A stretch of DNA of 14,048 nucleotides, taken from assembly GCA_039795755.1 (NCBI GenBank), contig JBDKLF010000050.1:1-14048 (forward strand), read 5' to 3'. Position 1 is the stretch's first letter, and each line of letters begins with the position of its first letter. A program made the translations under genes and the position numbers. This DNA is from JANNXY01 sp039795755. Its GTDB lineage: Bacteria > Patescibacteriota > Minisyncoccia > Phycocordibacterales > CAIZIN01. Of this stretch, positions 5,269 to 12,236 are shown piece by piece. The notes under the pieces are model-generated. The model was not told where the DNA came from. It did not search any database and worked only from the letters and a program-made list of their open reading frames with translations.

Positions 5269-5270
5269 TA

Positions 5271-6134
5271 ATGAATATCGCTGTTATTACAGGAGGAGAA
5301 ACAGGGGAGCGAGAGGTCTCGATACGATCAGCAAAGAATATTGCTGAAGTGATTGATTTTGGAAAAGTGAAGACGTTTATTTTTCCAGAAGAAAGAAATC
5401 ATTTTATTAGTGAAGCGTCACAGTTCGATGTGGTCATACCAGTGATACATGGCAAAGGTGGAGAAGATGGAAGTCTGCAAGGATTGTGTGAAAATCTCAA
5501 TCTACCTTATATTTTTTCAAGAATCACGACACATGCAATTGCAATAGATAAGCAATTTACTAAAGAGATTGTTACTTCGCTTGGCATTACTACTTCACAA
5601 ACAACTGATACCTTTCCTTGTTTCGCCAAGCCTCGAAATGGAGGATCGTCTGTTGCTTCGAAGTACTGTCAGTCAAAAGAAGAATATATTGAATTGCAAG
5701 AGCAACATGAATATATTGAATTCATAAAAGAAGTTCCAATCAAAGGAAGAGAATTTACGGTGGGTGTTATCGAACAGGGTGGTAAGGCGGTTGTGTTGCC
5801 AGTGATTGAGATTGTTCCCAAAGGTGCGTTTTTTGATTTTGAAAATAAATACAATCCACTGAACTTGGCACAAGAAATATGCCCCGCGAACATTGATAGT
5901 GAGGTCAAGACTGAATTGCAGCGTCAGGCATTATTAGTTCATGAGCATCTTCAAACAAGGCACATATCAAGATCTGATTTCATTGTTACCGAAGATCATC
6001 AGGTGTATTTTCTTGAAATCAATACGATTCCAGGAATGACAGGTACTTCACTTATTCCCAAAATGCTTGCAGAGGAACATATGTCTCTTAAGGAATTAAT
6101 AAAGAACTGGTGCGAAGAGGTGATGAATAAGTAG
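5271..6134 (+). CDS. ddl: D-alanine--D-alanine ligase
   Basis: This encodes 287 residues, slightly shorter than the usual 300 or more, of the ATP-grasp family. It joins two D-Ala with ATP in the cytoplasm to make the dipeptide end of peptidoglycan precursors. Visible hallmarks are EREVS (catalytic Glu15), HGKGGEDGSLQG (60-71), the GGSSV loop (124-128), KGREFTVGV (158-166), FFDFENKYN (Tyr194 on the omega loop), SRSDF (Arg234, Asp236), and metal ligands in LEINTIPGMT (Glu249, Asn251). The usual PYxGS segment reads PYIFS, and the usual Gly after the GSSV loop is Ala, so the nucleotide/substrate pocket differs slightly, but every catalytic residue I can place is present. It starts 2 nt after the SGNH hydrolase stop without a ribosome binding site, which suggests translational coupling. 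Confidence 0.94.
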   Translation: MNIAVITGGETGEREVSIRSAKNIAEVIDFGKVKTFIFPEERNHFISEASQFDVVIPVIHGKGGEDGSLQGLCENLNLPYIFSRITTHAIAIDKQFTKEIVTSLGITTSQTTDTFPCFAKPRNGGSSVASKYCQSKEEYIELQEQHEYIEFIKEVPIKGREFTVGVIEQGGKAVVLPVIEIVPKGAFFDFENKYNPLNLAQEICPANIDSEVKTELQRQALLVHEHLQTRHISRSDFIVTEDHQVYFLEINTIPGMTGTSLIPKMLAEEHMSLKELIKNWCEEVMNK

Positions 6135-6164
6135 TTTGTAGCTACTAGGTAAATACCTTGTTTT

Positions 6165-6173
6165 TGTTATAAT
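6165..6173 (+). promoter_or_regulatory. Extended -10 promoter of the gene at 6182
   Basis: TGT followed by a perfect TATAAT (6168-6173) ends 8 nt before the ATG at 6182. This is the clearest leaderless arrangement in the window; a separate ATG at 6174 would stop after three codons. Confidence 0.65.
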
Positions 6174-6181
6174 ATGCGCAT

Positions 6182-6730
6182 ATGAAAAAAATCATCATGA
6201 GTATTGTGGGAGTGGCAATTATTGGCTTGGTAATCTGGGGTGTTTCAAATAGTCAGAAGGAAAACCTTCAACATCAAGATAATGCTATTCAGGCAACAAC
6301 CACTCAGGCTACAACAACCGGTAACACAGCAACACTCGAGGACAATAGACTTCCACCTGAGCAACCAGTAGCACCAGCACGTCCATCACAAGGTCTCTCA
6401 TTGGAATATGTACCGACACTTGTTCAGAACTCACTTCGACTTGGTCTCAATGAATCAGGAACAGCAGGGAAGATTACGGTTACTCCAAAAAAGATGTACG
6501 ATACTCGTTGTCCAAAGAATACGAAATGTACCGAAGAAGGTGCGGCACGAGTCATCTTTGAAGTTGATGGTCCGGTTACCTCAAAAAACATTAACATGAT
6601 AGAAGGTCAGGCATTCATGCTTGATAATATTCGAGTGACACTCGTACAAGTACTTCCTGATCGAGTGAGAAATGAGACGATTGAAGACAATCAATACGTT
6701 TTTAAATTACTTGTTGAATCAGCACAATAG
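6182..6730 (+). CDS. Membrane-anchored protein with Cys-containing beta-type domain
   Basis: This encodes 182 residues. An N-terminal membrane anchor or signal segment (about 4-20) is followed by a Gln/Thr/Ala linker (about 37-70) and a C-terminal domain at about 95-182. That domain contains a CPxxxxC motif (Cys110, Cys116) and alternating hydrophobic strands. The layout (RCP, second Cys, small-residue segment, then VTL.QV.P and a strand near the end) matches a beta-rich outer-surface domain I associate with predicted lipoprotein-like proteins in Patescibacteria; the two Cys may form a disulfide. No function is known to me. The next gene starts 2 nt after the stop and has the same anchor-linker-domain design. 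Confidence 0.78.
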   Translation: MKKIIMSIVGVAIIGLVIWGVSNSQKENLQHQDNAIQATTTQATTTGNTATLEDNRLPPEQPVAPARPSQGLSLEYVPTLVQNSLRLGLNESGTAGKITVTPKKMYDTRCPKNTKCTEEGAARVIFEVDGPVTSKNINMIEGQAFMLDNIRVTLVQVLPDRVRNETIEDNQYVFKLLVESAQ

Positions 6731-6732
6731 TT

Positions 6733-7359
6733 ATGGAACCAACTATTACTCCAGCGGTGAGTTACAAGAAATATATTGTAGGGGGAGTGCTCCTTCTTAT
6801 TGTTGTGGGTGGGGTGTATGCATATCGGTCTAACTTTGCAGAAGAACCGATTGTTGTTGAAAAGCATCAAGAGACACAGGCTACCACTTCAGCTGTTACT
6901 TCTGTGGCAACGTCGACTGCTCCGACTATTATGGCAACCACCTCTGCAGTTTCAAAATATAAACATAATGATGGTATCTCAGATGAAGAACGATCATTGG
7001 TGATTGAATCAAAGGTGAGAATGTTTGAGGTTCTTTCTTCAAGAGATATTATAAAAATTCGCGCATATCTTAATGAGGGAATAAAGGCGTCTGGTGATGA
7101 AAAACAGTTGAGTGATATTAGTAATCTTTCTGATAAGAATTTACTTTCGATGGTAAATATGATTATAGATTTTGGATTCCCAGGAATAAATAATACTCAA
7201 GATCTAAAAGGTGTATTGTTAAGTGACAAAACAGTGTGGACAAAAGATATAAAAAATGGATTTGAACATGTCTCAATAAAAATAGACAGTCCAGTACAAG
7301 GTGCGGTAAGTGGTACTCTTACCCTGGAGGCGTTCAAGTTCGGTAATGTGTGGTACTAA
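6733..7359 (+). CDS. Membrane-anchored protein of unknown function
   Basis: This encodes 208 residues. One transmembrane helix at about residues 11-31 is followed by a Thr/Ser/Ala-rich spacer (about 45-74) and a soluble domain predicted to lie outside. The domain (about 80-208) has a helical first half with ERSLVIESKVRMFEVLSSRDIIKIRAYL and a strand-rich end, recalling solvent-exposed binding domains rather than enzymes; I see no catalytic motif. It begins 2 nt after the preceding stop with no ribosome binding site. Its stop codon overlaps the end of the convergent phosphoesterase gene by 4 nt, so there is no room for a separate terminator. Confidence 0.75.
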   Translation: MEPTITPAVSYKKYIVGGVLLLIVVGGVYAYRSNFAEEPIVVEKHQETQATTSAVTSVATSTAPTIMATTSAVSKYKHNDGISDEERSLVIESKVRMFEVLSSRDIIKIRAYLNEGIKASGDEKQLSDISNLSDKNLLSMVNMIIDFGFPGINNTQDLKGVLLSDKTVWTKDIKNGFEHVSIKIDSPVQGAVSGTLTLEAFKFGNVWY

Positions 7360-8327
7360 TTGAGAGGTAATTCAAACTCACTATCAGCATCTGTTTCGTA
7401 AGTATCAGTATAAGGTGAATATGTTCTTACTTTGATCTTCTTTTCTTCCGGAATGAAGTTGTAGATCCGTAATTTTCCGTCGCCACCACTGTCACGACTT
7501 TGATAATCCTGAGTCACTTGATGCACGGTGTCGCCACAACTATTAGTACTCTCGAGACGATTCTCGCCATCGTTTTCGTGATAATGACCACCAAGTACAA
7601 GCTTGATATTACAATTTTTTGAGACAAGTTTGTTCCATGTAGCTTCACCGGTATTTCCATCTTTACTAAAGCTCAAATGATTATCACGCTTCAATCCTGT
7701 ATCTGGGAGATATTTATGAGTGATAAGAATTGCATAGGAATCTGAATGTTCAGTAAGTACTCCTTGCGCCCATTTGATATCAGCGTCACTTGGCTCCACT
7801 TCGAGACTGAGAAAGAGCATGCTCATTCCATCGGCATCAATAATCTGGTAACTGTTCTGATTGTTGTCATAATTACCTCGATACCACGATTCATTATTGA
7901 AGCGAGATGCAGGGAAGATTGAGTTGTACATCGAGAAGCCTGAAGTATTCTCTGATACATGATTACTATCATGATTACCGGGAACGATACTATAGGGAAC
8001 TTGTGTATCGAGTATACCGAAGCAGTCAGATGCTCGTTGCCATTCGAGAGGGCGAGCTGCGCCATGTTCTACAATGTCTCCAAGTTGCACTGCAAACATG
8101 ATGTTTTGTGAGTCTTTGTTATCACGTATCCACTGTGTTTGATTACAAAGAATTTCTGGATAACTTTCTGAATAATGTTGAGTGTCAGGTAGGACAACAA
8201 TATTGAAGCCCTTTATAGTCATTTCTTCATGAGGTGTTGTATCGTTCTGATACAAGAGATAGCCTGCAATAAGGATAATACATACAGTGAGTATGCGAGT
8301 GAGATGATGATCTCGAAGTTGCTTCAT
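7356..8327 (-). CDS. Membrane-anchored calcineurin-like metallophosphoesterase
   Basis: From the chosen start this encodes 323 residues. A membrane anchor spans about residues 11-26. The metal-binding motifs are all visible and in order: DTQHY (Asp48), GDIVEHG (83-89), GNHD (117-120), THK (His204) and GGHYH (246-250). Such enzymes hydrolyse phosphomono- or diesters with two metal ions; here the active domain would face outward. The frame is open to 8510, but the first 61 residues of that longer form have no matching function and would overlap the divergent gene. The ATG at 8327 lies 6 nt after an extended -10 (TGC-AATAAT), so I chose it. It shares a 36-nt divergent spacer with the fusion glycosyltransferase gene. 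The substrate is unknown. Confidence 0.9.
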   Translation of the reverse strand: MKQLRDHHLTRILTVCIILIAGYLLYQNDTTPHEEMTIKGFNIVVLPDTQHYSESYPEILCNQTQWIRDNKDSQNIMFAVQLGDIVEHGAARPLEWQRASDCFGILDTQVPYSIVPGNHDSNHVSENTSGFSMYNSIFPASRFNNESWYRGNYDNNQNSYQIIDADGMSMLFLSLEVEPSDADIKWAQGVLTEHSDSYAILITHKYLPDTGLKRDNHLSFSKDGNTGEATWNKLVSKNCNIKLVLGGHYHENDGENRLESTNSCGDTVHQVTQDYQSRDSGGDGKLRIYNFIPEEKKIKVRTYSPYTDTYETDADSEFELPLN

Positions 8328-8333
8328 GCCTCT

Positions 8334-8342
8334 ATTATTGCA
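8334..8342 (-). promoter_or_regulatory. Extended -10 promoter of the phosphoesterase gene
   Basis: On the minus strand, TGC followed by AATAAT (8339-8334) ends 6 nt before the ATG at 8327. It lies back to back with the promoter for 8364. Confidence 0.5.
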
Positions 8343-8344
8343 TG

Positions 8345-8353
8345 TGGTATGAT
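8345..8353 (+). promoter_or_regulatory. Extended -10 promoter of the fusion glycosyltransferase gene
   Basis: TGG followed by TATGAT (8348-8353) ends 10 nt before the ATG at 8364. The two divergent promoters are packed into 36 nt, so their polymerases should compete. Confidence 0.5.
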
Positions 8354-8363
8354 TTTGGCATAT

Positions 8364-10115
8364 ATGGAACATCTCTTGTATCCAGGTGCACACATATTGC
8401 TGGTAGTTGCTCATCCCGATGATGAGATTATTTTTTGTGGAGGAGTCATGCTTAAGTATCCACAATGCAAATGGAACATTGTATCGATGACGGGGGAAGG
8501 TCGTGAGCAATCATTTGAATCATCAATCAAAAGTCTCAAGGCAGCTGGAGTGAATGTGGTTCAACATATAATACTTCATCAACAACCTATTACGGTGATT
8601 GCCAAGCGAGAAAAGATTGTTGCGCAAGCAAAAGAGTGGGAGGAAGCATTGCGCACTATTGACTATCATCCTGATCTGGTAATTACCCACAATAGCGAAG
8701 GTGAGTACGGTCATGCTGCACATGCACTGTTACATCGAGTGGTGAAGAAGTTGTTTCCTGTAGTGTGGAACTTTGGCTATAGAGCTTCTCATGTAAGTGA
8801 TACGCAAGATAGATTTTGTGTTGAAATAGAGTCAGATATAAAAGAATTAAAGAAACGGATATTTGTTGAAAGTTATCCCTCGGAGCAATATATTTGGCAG
8901 GCACAGGCTCCAATGATGCACGAACAATTTGATATGAATCAAGAGGTATTTGTACGATCCAAGAAGCGATTGTTGGTACTTCTGCCTGATCGATTTACCA
9001 AGTCTAATGGCGGAATCGGTGCTAATTCGGGACCGGTGTTTGAGCAACTTTCGTCTGAGTATGAAATATCAATTGTAGGGTATCCACTCAAAGGTGAAGC
9101 AGTTCCGGAATTTGTCACTCACTATAGAGAAGTGAATAATATGTTTAGTGAGGTGAAGTCGCCGGTACTCAATATCATGCTCTCTCAAGTGTCATATTGT
9201 CGTGCTGCATTATCATGTCCTCATCCTGACAGTGTCATGGCATTTGATTGGAGTATTTATCAAGCTGCAGTTGAAGTTGCACAGCATTTCAATGTTCCAC
9301 TTATCACACGAATGAGTATGTCTCCTGTATTATTGAGTAAACAAGGATATGTCTTTGGTCTCAATAGTAATGAGCGATCAGAACAAGCTTTGCATAATGG
9401 ATTGTGTGAAATGGAAATACGGGGACTACGACACGCAGATAGAATTATTCATGTCTCACATGCATATGAAGCAATGTATAAAAGTGTGGTACCAGAATTT
9501 TCTTACAAATCTCGTCAGGTAATAGATGGTATCAACCTTGCATTGTGGCAATCAATACCTGCTCATCAATATGCTTTACCTGGTAAGAACAAAAAGAAAA
9601 TTATCTTTCTTGGACGTTTGTCTGAAGTAAAAGGAATTATTCCTCTATGTAAAGCTGTTGTTCCTAGTGATATAGATCTTATTTTTGTTGGTTCACTCGA
9701 CACTGCGGATGTGGTGTGCAAAAAAGCAATTGAAGAAAAGAAAACTCGTGAAGAAAATGTGTATACCATAGGTGCTCTCTATGGAGAAGAAAAGGTTAAA
9801 GCATTGAAATCTGCTCAGGCACTGATTATGCCCTCATATCACGAATCGTTTGGCGCAGTTGCACTTGAAGGTTTGGCTGCGGGATGTGTGGTGCTTTCTT
9901 CACGGGTAGGTGGTCTTGCTGATTTTTTGAATGATACAAATGGTATCTATTGTGGTATGACTCCAGAAGAAATTGAGCGAGCGTATGCTATTTTTACTTC
10001 ATGTAATGAAAAGCAAATTGAGATGTTTCAGGAAGCGGGAAAGGTGACATGTTCGCAATTAACGATAGAATCAACGGTCGAGCAACTTAAGAAAGTACTT
10101 AATGAAGTACTATAA
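8364..10115 (+). CDS. PIG-L deacetylase fused to GT4 glycosyltransferase
   Basis: From the chosen start this encodes 583 residues. Residues 1 to about 195 are a PIG-L/LmbE domain with AHPDDE (16-21) and H117-A-A-H120 after THNSEGEYG; these are the zinc ligands and catalytic Asp of enzymes that remove N-acetyl groups from GlcNAc-type sugars. Residues about 202-583 are a GT-B fold, GT4-family glycosyltransferase with IFLGRLSEVKG, the ESFGAVALE E-x7-E motif (Glu494, Glu502) and RVGGLADF. Fusion suggests that one polypeptide transfers a sugar and deacetylates it, or works on one glycan; BshA/BshB and MshA/MshB pair the same activities as separate proteins. The donor and acceptor are unknown. An ATG at 8229 gives a longer frame that overlaps the divergent gene, so 8364 is preferred. 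No signal peptide: cytoplasmic. Confidence 0.9.
   Translation: MEHLLYPGAHILLVVAHPDDEIIFCGGVMLKYPQCKWNIVSMTGEGREQSFESSIKSLKAAGVNVVQHIILHQQPITVIAKREKIVAQAKEWEEALRTIDYHPDLVITHNSEGEYGHAAHALLHRVVKKLFPVVWNFGYRASHVSDTQDRFCVEIESDIKELKKRIFVESYPSEQYIWQAQAPMMHEQFDMNQEVFVRSKKRLLVLLPDRFTKSNGGIGANSGPVFEQLSSEYEISIVGYPLKGEAVPEFVTHYREVNNMFSEVKSPVLNIMLSQVSYCRAALSCPHPDSVMAFDWSIYQAAVEVAQHFNVPLITRMSMSPVLLSKQGYVFGLNSNERSEQALHNGLCEMEIRGLRHADRIIHVSHAYEAMYKSVVPEFSYKSRQVIDGINLALWQSIPAHQYALPGKNKKKIIFLGRLSEVKGIIPLCKAVVPSDIDLIFVGSLDTADVVCKKAIEEKKTREENVYTIGALYGEEKVKALKSAQALIMPSYHESFGAVALEGLAAGCVVLSSRVGGLADFLNDTNGIYCGMTPEEIERAYAIFTSCNEKQIEMFQEAGKVTCSQLTIESTVEQLKKVLNEVL
9243..9280 (+). repeat. 38-nt stretch identical to 11315-11352
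   Basis: The two GT4 coding sequences are identical over 38 nt here, including every synonymous position, although the flanking coding sequence is clearly diverged. The stretch encodes FDWSIYQAAVEVA in both proteins. Confidence 0.85.
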
Positions 10116-10116
10116 T
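10111..10116 (+). promoter_or_regulatory. Possible internal -10 box before the gene at 10123
   Basis: TATAAT overlaps the stop codon of the fusion gene and ends 6 nt before the ATG at 10123, the same spacing as at 4627 and 14008. It may allow separate leaderless transcription of the second operon gene. Confidence 0.4.
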
Positions 10117-10122
10117 ACCCTG

Positions 10123-11025
10123 ATGCAACGAGAGCTTACTCAACAGTTTATTCTTCCTTATCAAGACGAAATTATTGAAGGACTGCATGATATGCGCAGA
10201 GAAGTTGATGCAATCTTGAGGGTTCGTTCTGACGTGCAAGAAGATCTCGCTCGGTGGGGAAAAGTCTATCCAATAGGACAATGCGCTGTTATTAGAAATG
10301 CGATGCTCGACAAGATACATGAGCAACTCGTACGACCTTTTCATAAAGGTGTGGATCGTCTCAAGGTATTTATTGATAATGGGGGAAGAATTGAAGCATT
10401 CTGGGGAATTGATAAAGAACAGTATTTTGAGAATGCGATTCTTATTGGTACTGCTGTAGTTGATGTGGCTAATGATACCGTTGATCCGAACAAAGATCCG
10501 ATTGAGTTTTATTCAGATCATGAAATTTCTCCTCTCAAAATAATTAATACATTTGAACAGGTTGCTCGAATTGCTGAGAAATATTGGAACTATGATGTGT
10601 ATCCAAATATATATTTTCCCGAGCTTGCCCCCGTCTTTCCCTTACTTGCCATTGTTGATGCAAAGAAAGGTGAAGGGGATAGTGTGAAAGGATTAATTCT
10701 CATGCAAGATTTTGTGGATCTTCATGAGAGAAATATTACTACTGTTTGTGAAGGTTATCCGTGCGGGTTAGCATATGAATTTCTGTTCAAAAGCACATAT
10801 GTGCACAAACGTCTCTCACGTGAAATGGAACAGCATTTGATTACGAGCGTGAGTGCTCAAACATTTGATGCACATAATAAAATATGCTTTAGACTTGGTG
10901 ATAATCTTGATGAGGTGAGAAGGGTGTTCGAAGTTTTGCAAATGAATCAATCAAGAATCAAGCTTATTGAAGCTGCTGGCAAACAAGTGAAGAATACGTT
11001 ATTAACCAAGATCCGTGTGAAATAA
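10123..11025 (+). CDS. Unknown protein in the glycosyltransferase operon, possibly transglutaminase/papain-like
   Basis: From the chosen start this encodes 300 residues, cytoplasmic, with a helical N-terminus. A segment YPIGQC (Cys54) followed by a helix, then FENAILIGTAVVDVANDTVDP (about 102-122), resembles in order and spacing the Cys..His..Asp pattern of a transglutaminase/papain-like fold. The position where His is expected appears to be Asn, however, so it may be inactive or the resemblance may be chance. The rest matches nothing I know. It lies between two paralogous GT4 enzymes and is 4 nt from the second, so a role in the same glycan or modification pathway is likely by context. An in-frame ATG at 10102 would overlap the previous gene by 14 nt; 10123 is preferred because of the -10 box, but 10102 is possible. 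Confidence 0.72.
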   Translation: MQRELTQQFILPYQDEIIEGLHDMRREVDAILRVRSDVQEDLARWGKVYPIGQCAVIRNAMLDKIHEQLVRPFHKGVDRLKVFIDNGGRIEAFWGIDKEQYFENAILIGTAVVDVANDTVDPNKDPIEFYSDHEISPLKIINTFEQVARIAEKYWNYDVYPNIYFPELAPVFPLLAIVDAKKGEGDSVKGLILMQDFVDLHERNITTVCEGYPCGLAYEFLFKSTYVHKRLSREMEQHLITSVSAQTFDAHNKICFRLGDNLDEVRRVFEVLQMNQSRIKLIEAAGKQVKNTLLTKIRVK

Positions 11026-11029
11026 TTAT

Positions 11030-12208
11030 ATGAAGAAAAAACTACTCGTCATCATTCCAGATCGATTCTTCAGAGCAAGTGGGGGAATGGGTGCTAATTC
11101 TGAACCGGTCTTTGAGCAACTCTCGTATAAGTTCGATATATATGTTGTTGGATTTCCTCTTGAAGGGACTCCTGTTCCTTCGTATATCAAGGGGTATCAT
11201 GAAGTACGGTCGGTGTTTACTGAAATCAAATTTGGGCCACTTGATACATGTGCAGTTCAGACGAGATACTTCGCTGCTGCGGTTGGATTTCCTCGACCGG
11301 ATGTGATCTATGCGTTTGATTGGAGTATTTATCAAGCTGCAGTTGAAGTTGCTAGGCATTTCAAGGCTCCACTTGTTGCACGAATGTGTCTGTCGCCAAT
11401 ATTGTTGCAGCGACAAGGATATACCTATGGACTTGATATGAATCAGCGTACCGAACGAGCGATTCATACTGCATTATGTGAAATGGAAATACGAGGATTA
11501 CAAGCAGCAGACAAGGTGGTACATATTTCAGAAGGATATAGACAGGAATATGAGCAGTACATTCCAGCGTTCAAAGAAAAAACAGTTGTTGTTCCGAACG
11601 GAATCAATTTCTCACGTTGGAATGATCCTGCTTATGTGCCGTATGAATTACCAGGAAGAAAAGACAAAAAGAAAATTATATTTATTGGAAGAATTACTCC
11701 AACCAAAGGAATTGAAATATTATGCAAAGCAAAAGTTCCAGATGAATTTGATTTGATAATAATAGGTCCTCGACATAGTGCAGATTCGAAATGCTTTGAC
11801 TTGATTCAAGAAAAGACAAAAGAAGCATCTAATGTGTTCTATATGGATGCTGTCTATGATGAAGAAAAAATTCAGGCACTCAAGAATGCATATGCAATGA
11901 TTATTCCTTCATTGCACGAACCGTTCGGAACAGTGGGTCTCGAAGGACTTGCGGCACAATGTATTGTGCTCTCATCACGAGTGGGAGGATTAGGAGATTT
12001 TCTCACAGATACTAATAGTATATATTGTGGAACAAGTGTTCAAGATATTGAGTTAGCATATGAAAAGCTAAGAGCACTAAGTGATGAAGAACGAGCTTAT
12101 ATGATCGAAAGTGGTGTAAATACCTGTAAAGCATATTCTGTTGAAGCATCGGCACAACAATTGCATAAAGTCTTTGAATCACTTATCCACAAAACAAAAA
12201 CAAGATAG
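11030..12208 (+). CDS. GT4-family glycosyltransferase, paralogue of the fusion protein's second domain
   Basis: This encodes 392 residues, the usual length for a GT-B enzyme. The N-terminal half carries SGGMGANSEPVFEQLS. The C-terminal half has VVPNGI (187-192), IFIGRITPTKG (217-227), the E-x7-E motif in HEPFGTVGLE (Glu297, Glu305) and RVGGLGDF. It transfers a sugar from a nucleotide-sugar donor with retention; donor and acceptor are not readable. It is collinear with residues 202-583 of the fusion protein and shares a 38-nt identical DNA stretch with it. The paralogue has IDG where this one has PNG at the interdomain loop, so the two may differ in substrate. The start follows the preceding stop by 4 nt. 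Cytoplasmic, last gene of the operon. Confidence 0.93.
   Translation: MKKKLLVIIPDRFFRASGGMGANSEPVFEQLSYKFDIYVVGFPLEGTPVPSYIKGYHEVRSVFTEIKFGPLDTCAVQTRYFAAAVGFPRPDVIYAFDWSIYQAAVEVARHFKAPLVARMCLSPILLQRQGYTYGLDMNQRTERAIHTALCEMEIRGLQAADKVVHISEGYRQEYEQYIPAFKEKTVVVPNGINFSRWNDPAYVPYELPGRKDKKKIIFIGRITPTKGIEILCKAKVPDEFDLIIIGPRHSADSKCFDLIQEKTKEASNVFYMDAVYDEEKIQALKNAYAMIIPSLHEPFGTVGLEGLAAQCIVLSSRVGGLGDFLTDTNSIYCGTSVQDIELAYEKLRALSDEERAYMIESGVNTCKAYSVEASAQQLHKVFESLIHKTKTR
11315..11352 (+). repeat. 38-nt stretch identical to 9243-9280
   Basis: Second copy of the identical segment in the GT4 paralogue. It is evidence of tandem duplication and possibly of gene conversion between the two copies. Confidence 0.85.
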
Positions 12209-12219
12209 TCAGTATTCTT

Positions 12220-12228
12220 TGTTACAAT
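12220..12228 (+). promoter_or_regulatory. Extended -10 promoter of the gene at 12237
   Basis: TGT followed by TACAAT (12223-12228) ends 8 nt before the ATG at 12237, giving a leaderless transcript and marking that ATG, not the upstream one at 12141, as the start. Confidence 0.6.
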
Positions 12229-12236
12229 TGGTCTTA

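Noticed and set aside
8229..8363. N-terminal extension of the PIG-L/GT4 gene to 8229
   Set aside because: The extra 45 residues overlap the phosphoesterase N-terminus on the other strand and precede the normal PIG-L start; 8364 fits both domain and promoter.
8328..8510. N-terminal extension of the phosphoesterase gene to 8510
   Set aside because: It would overlap the divergent gene's PIG-L motif region and bury the membrane anchor; the ATG at 8327 has a -10 box 6 nt upstream.
12141..12236. N-terminal extension of the Asp-box protein to 12141
   Set aside because: It overlaps the GT4 coding end and would hide the signal peptide; an extended -10 sits just before 12237.
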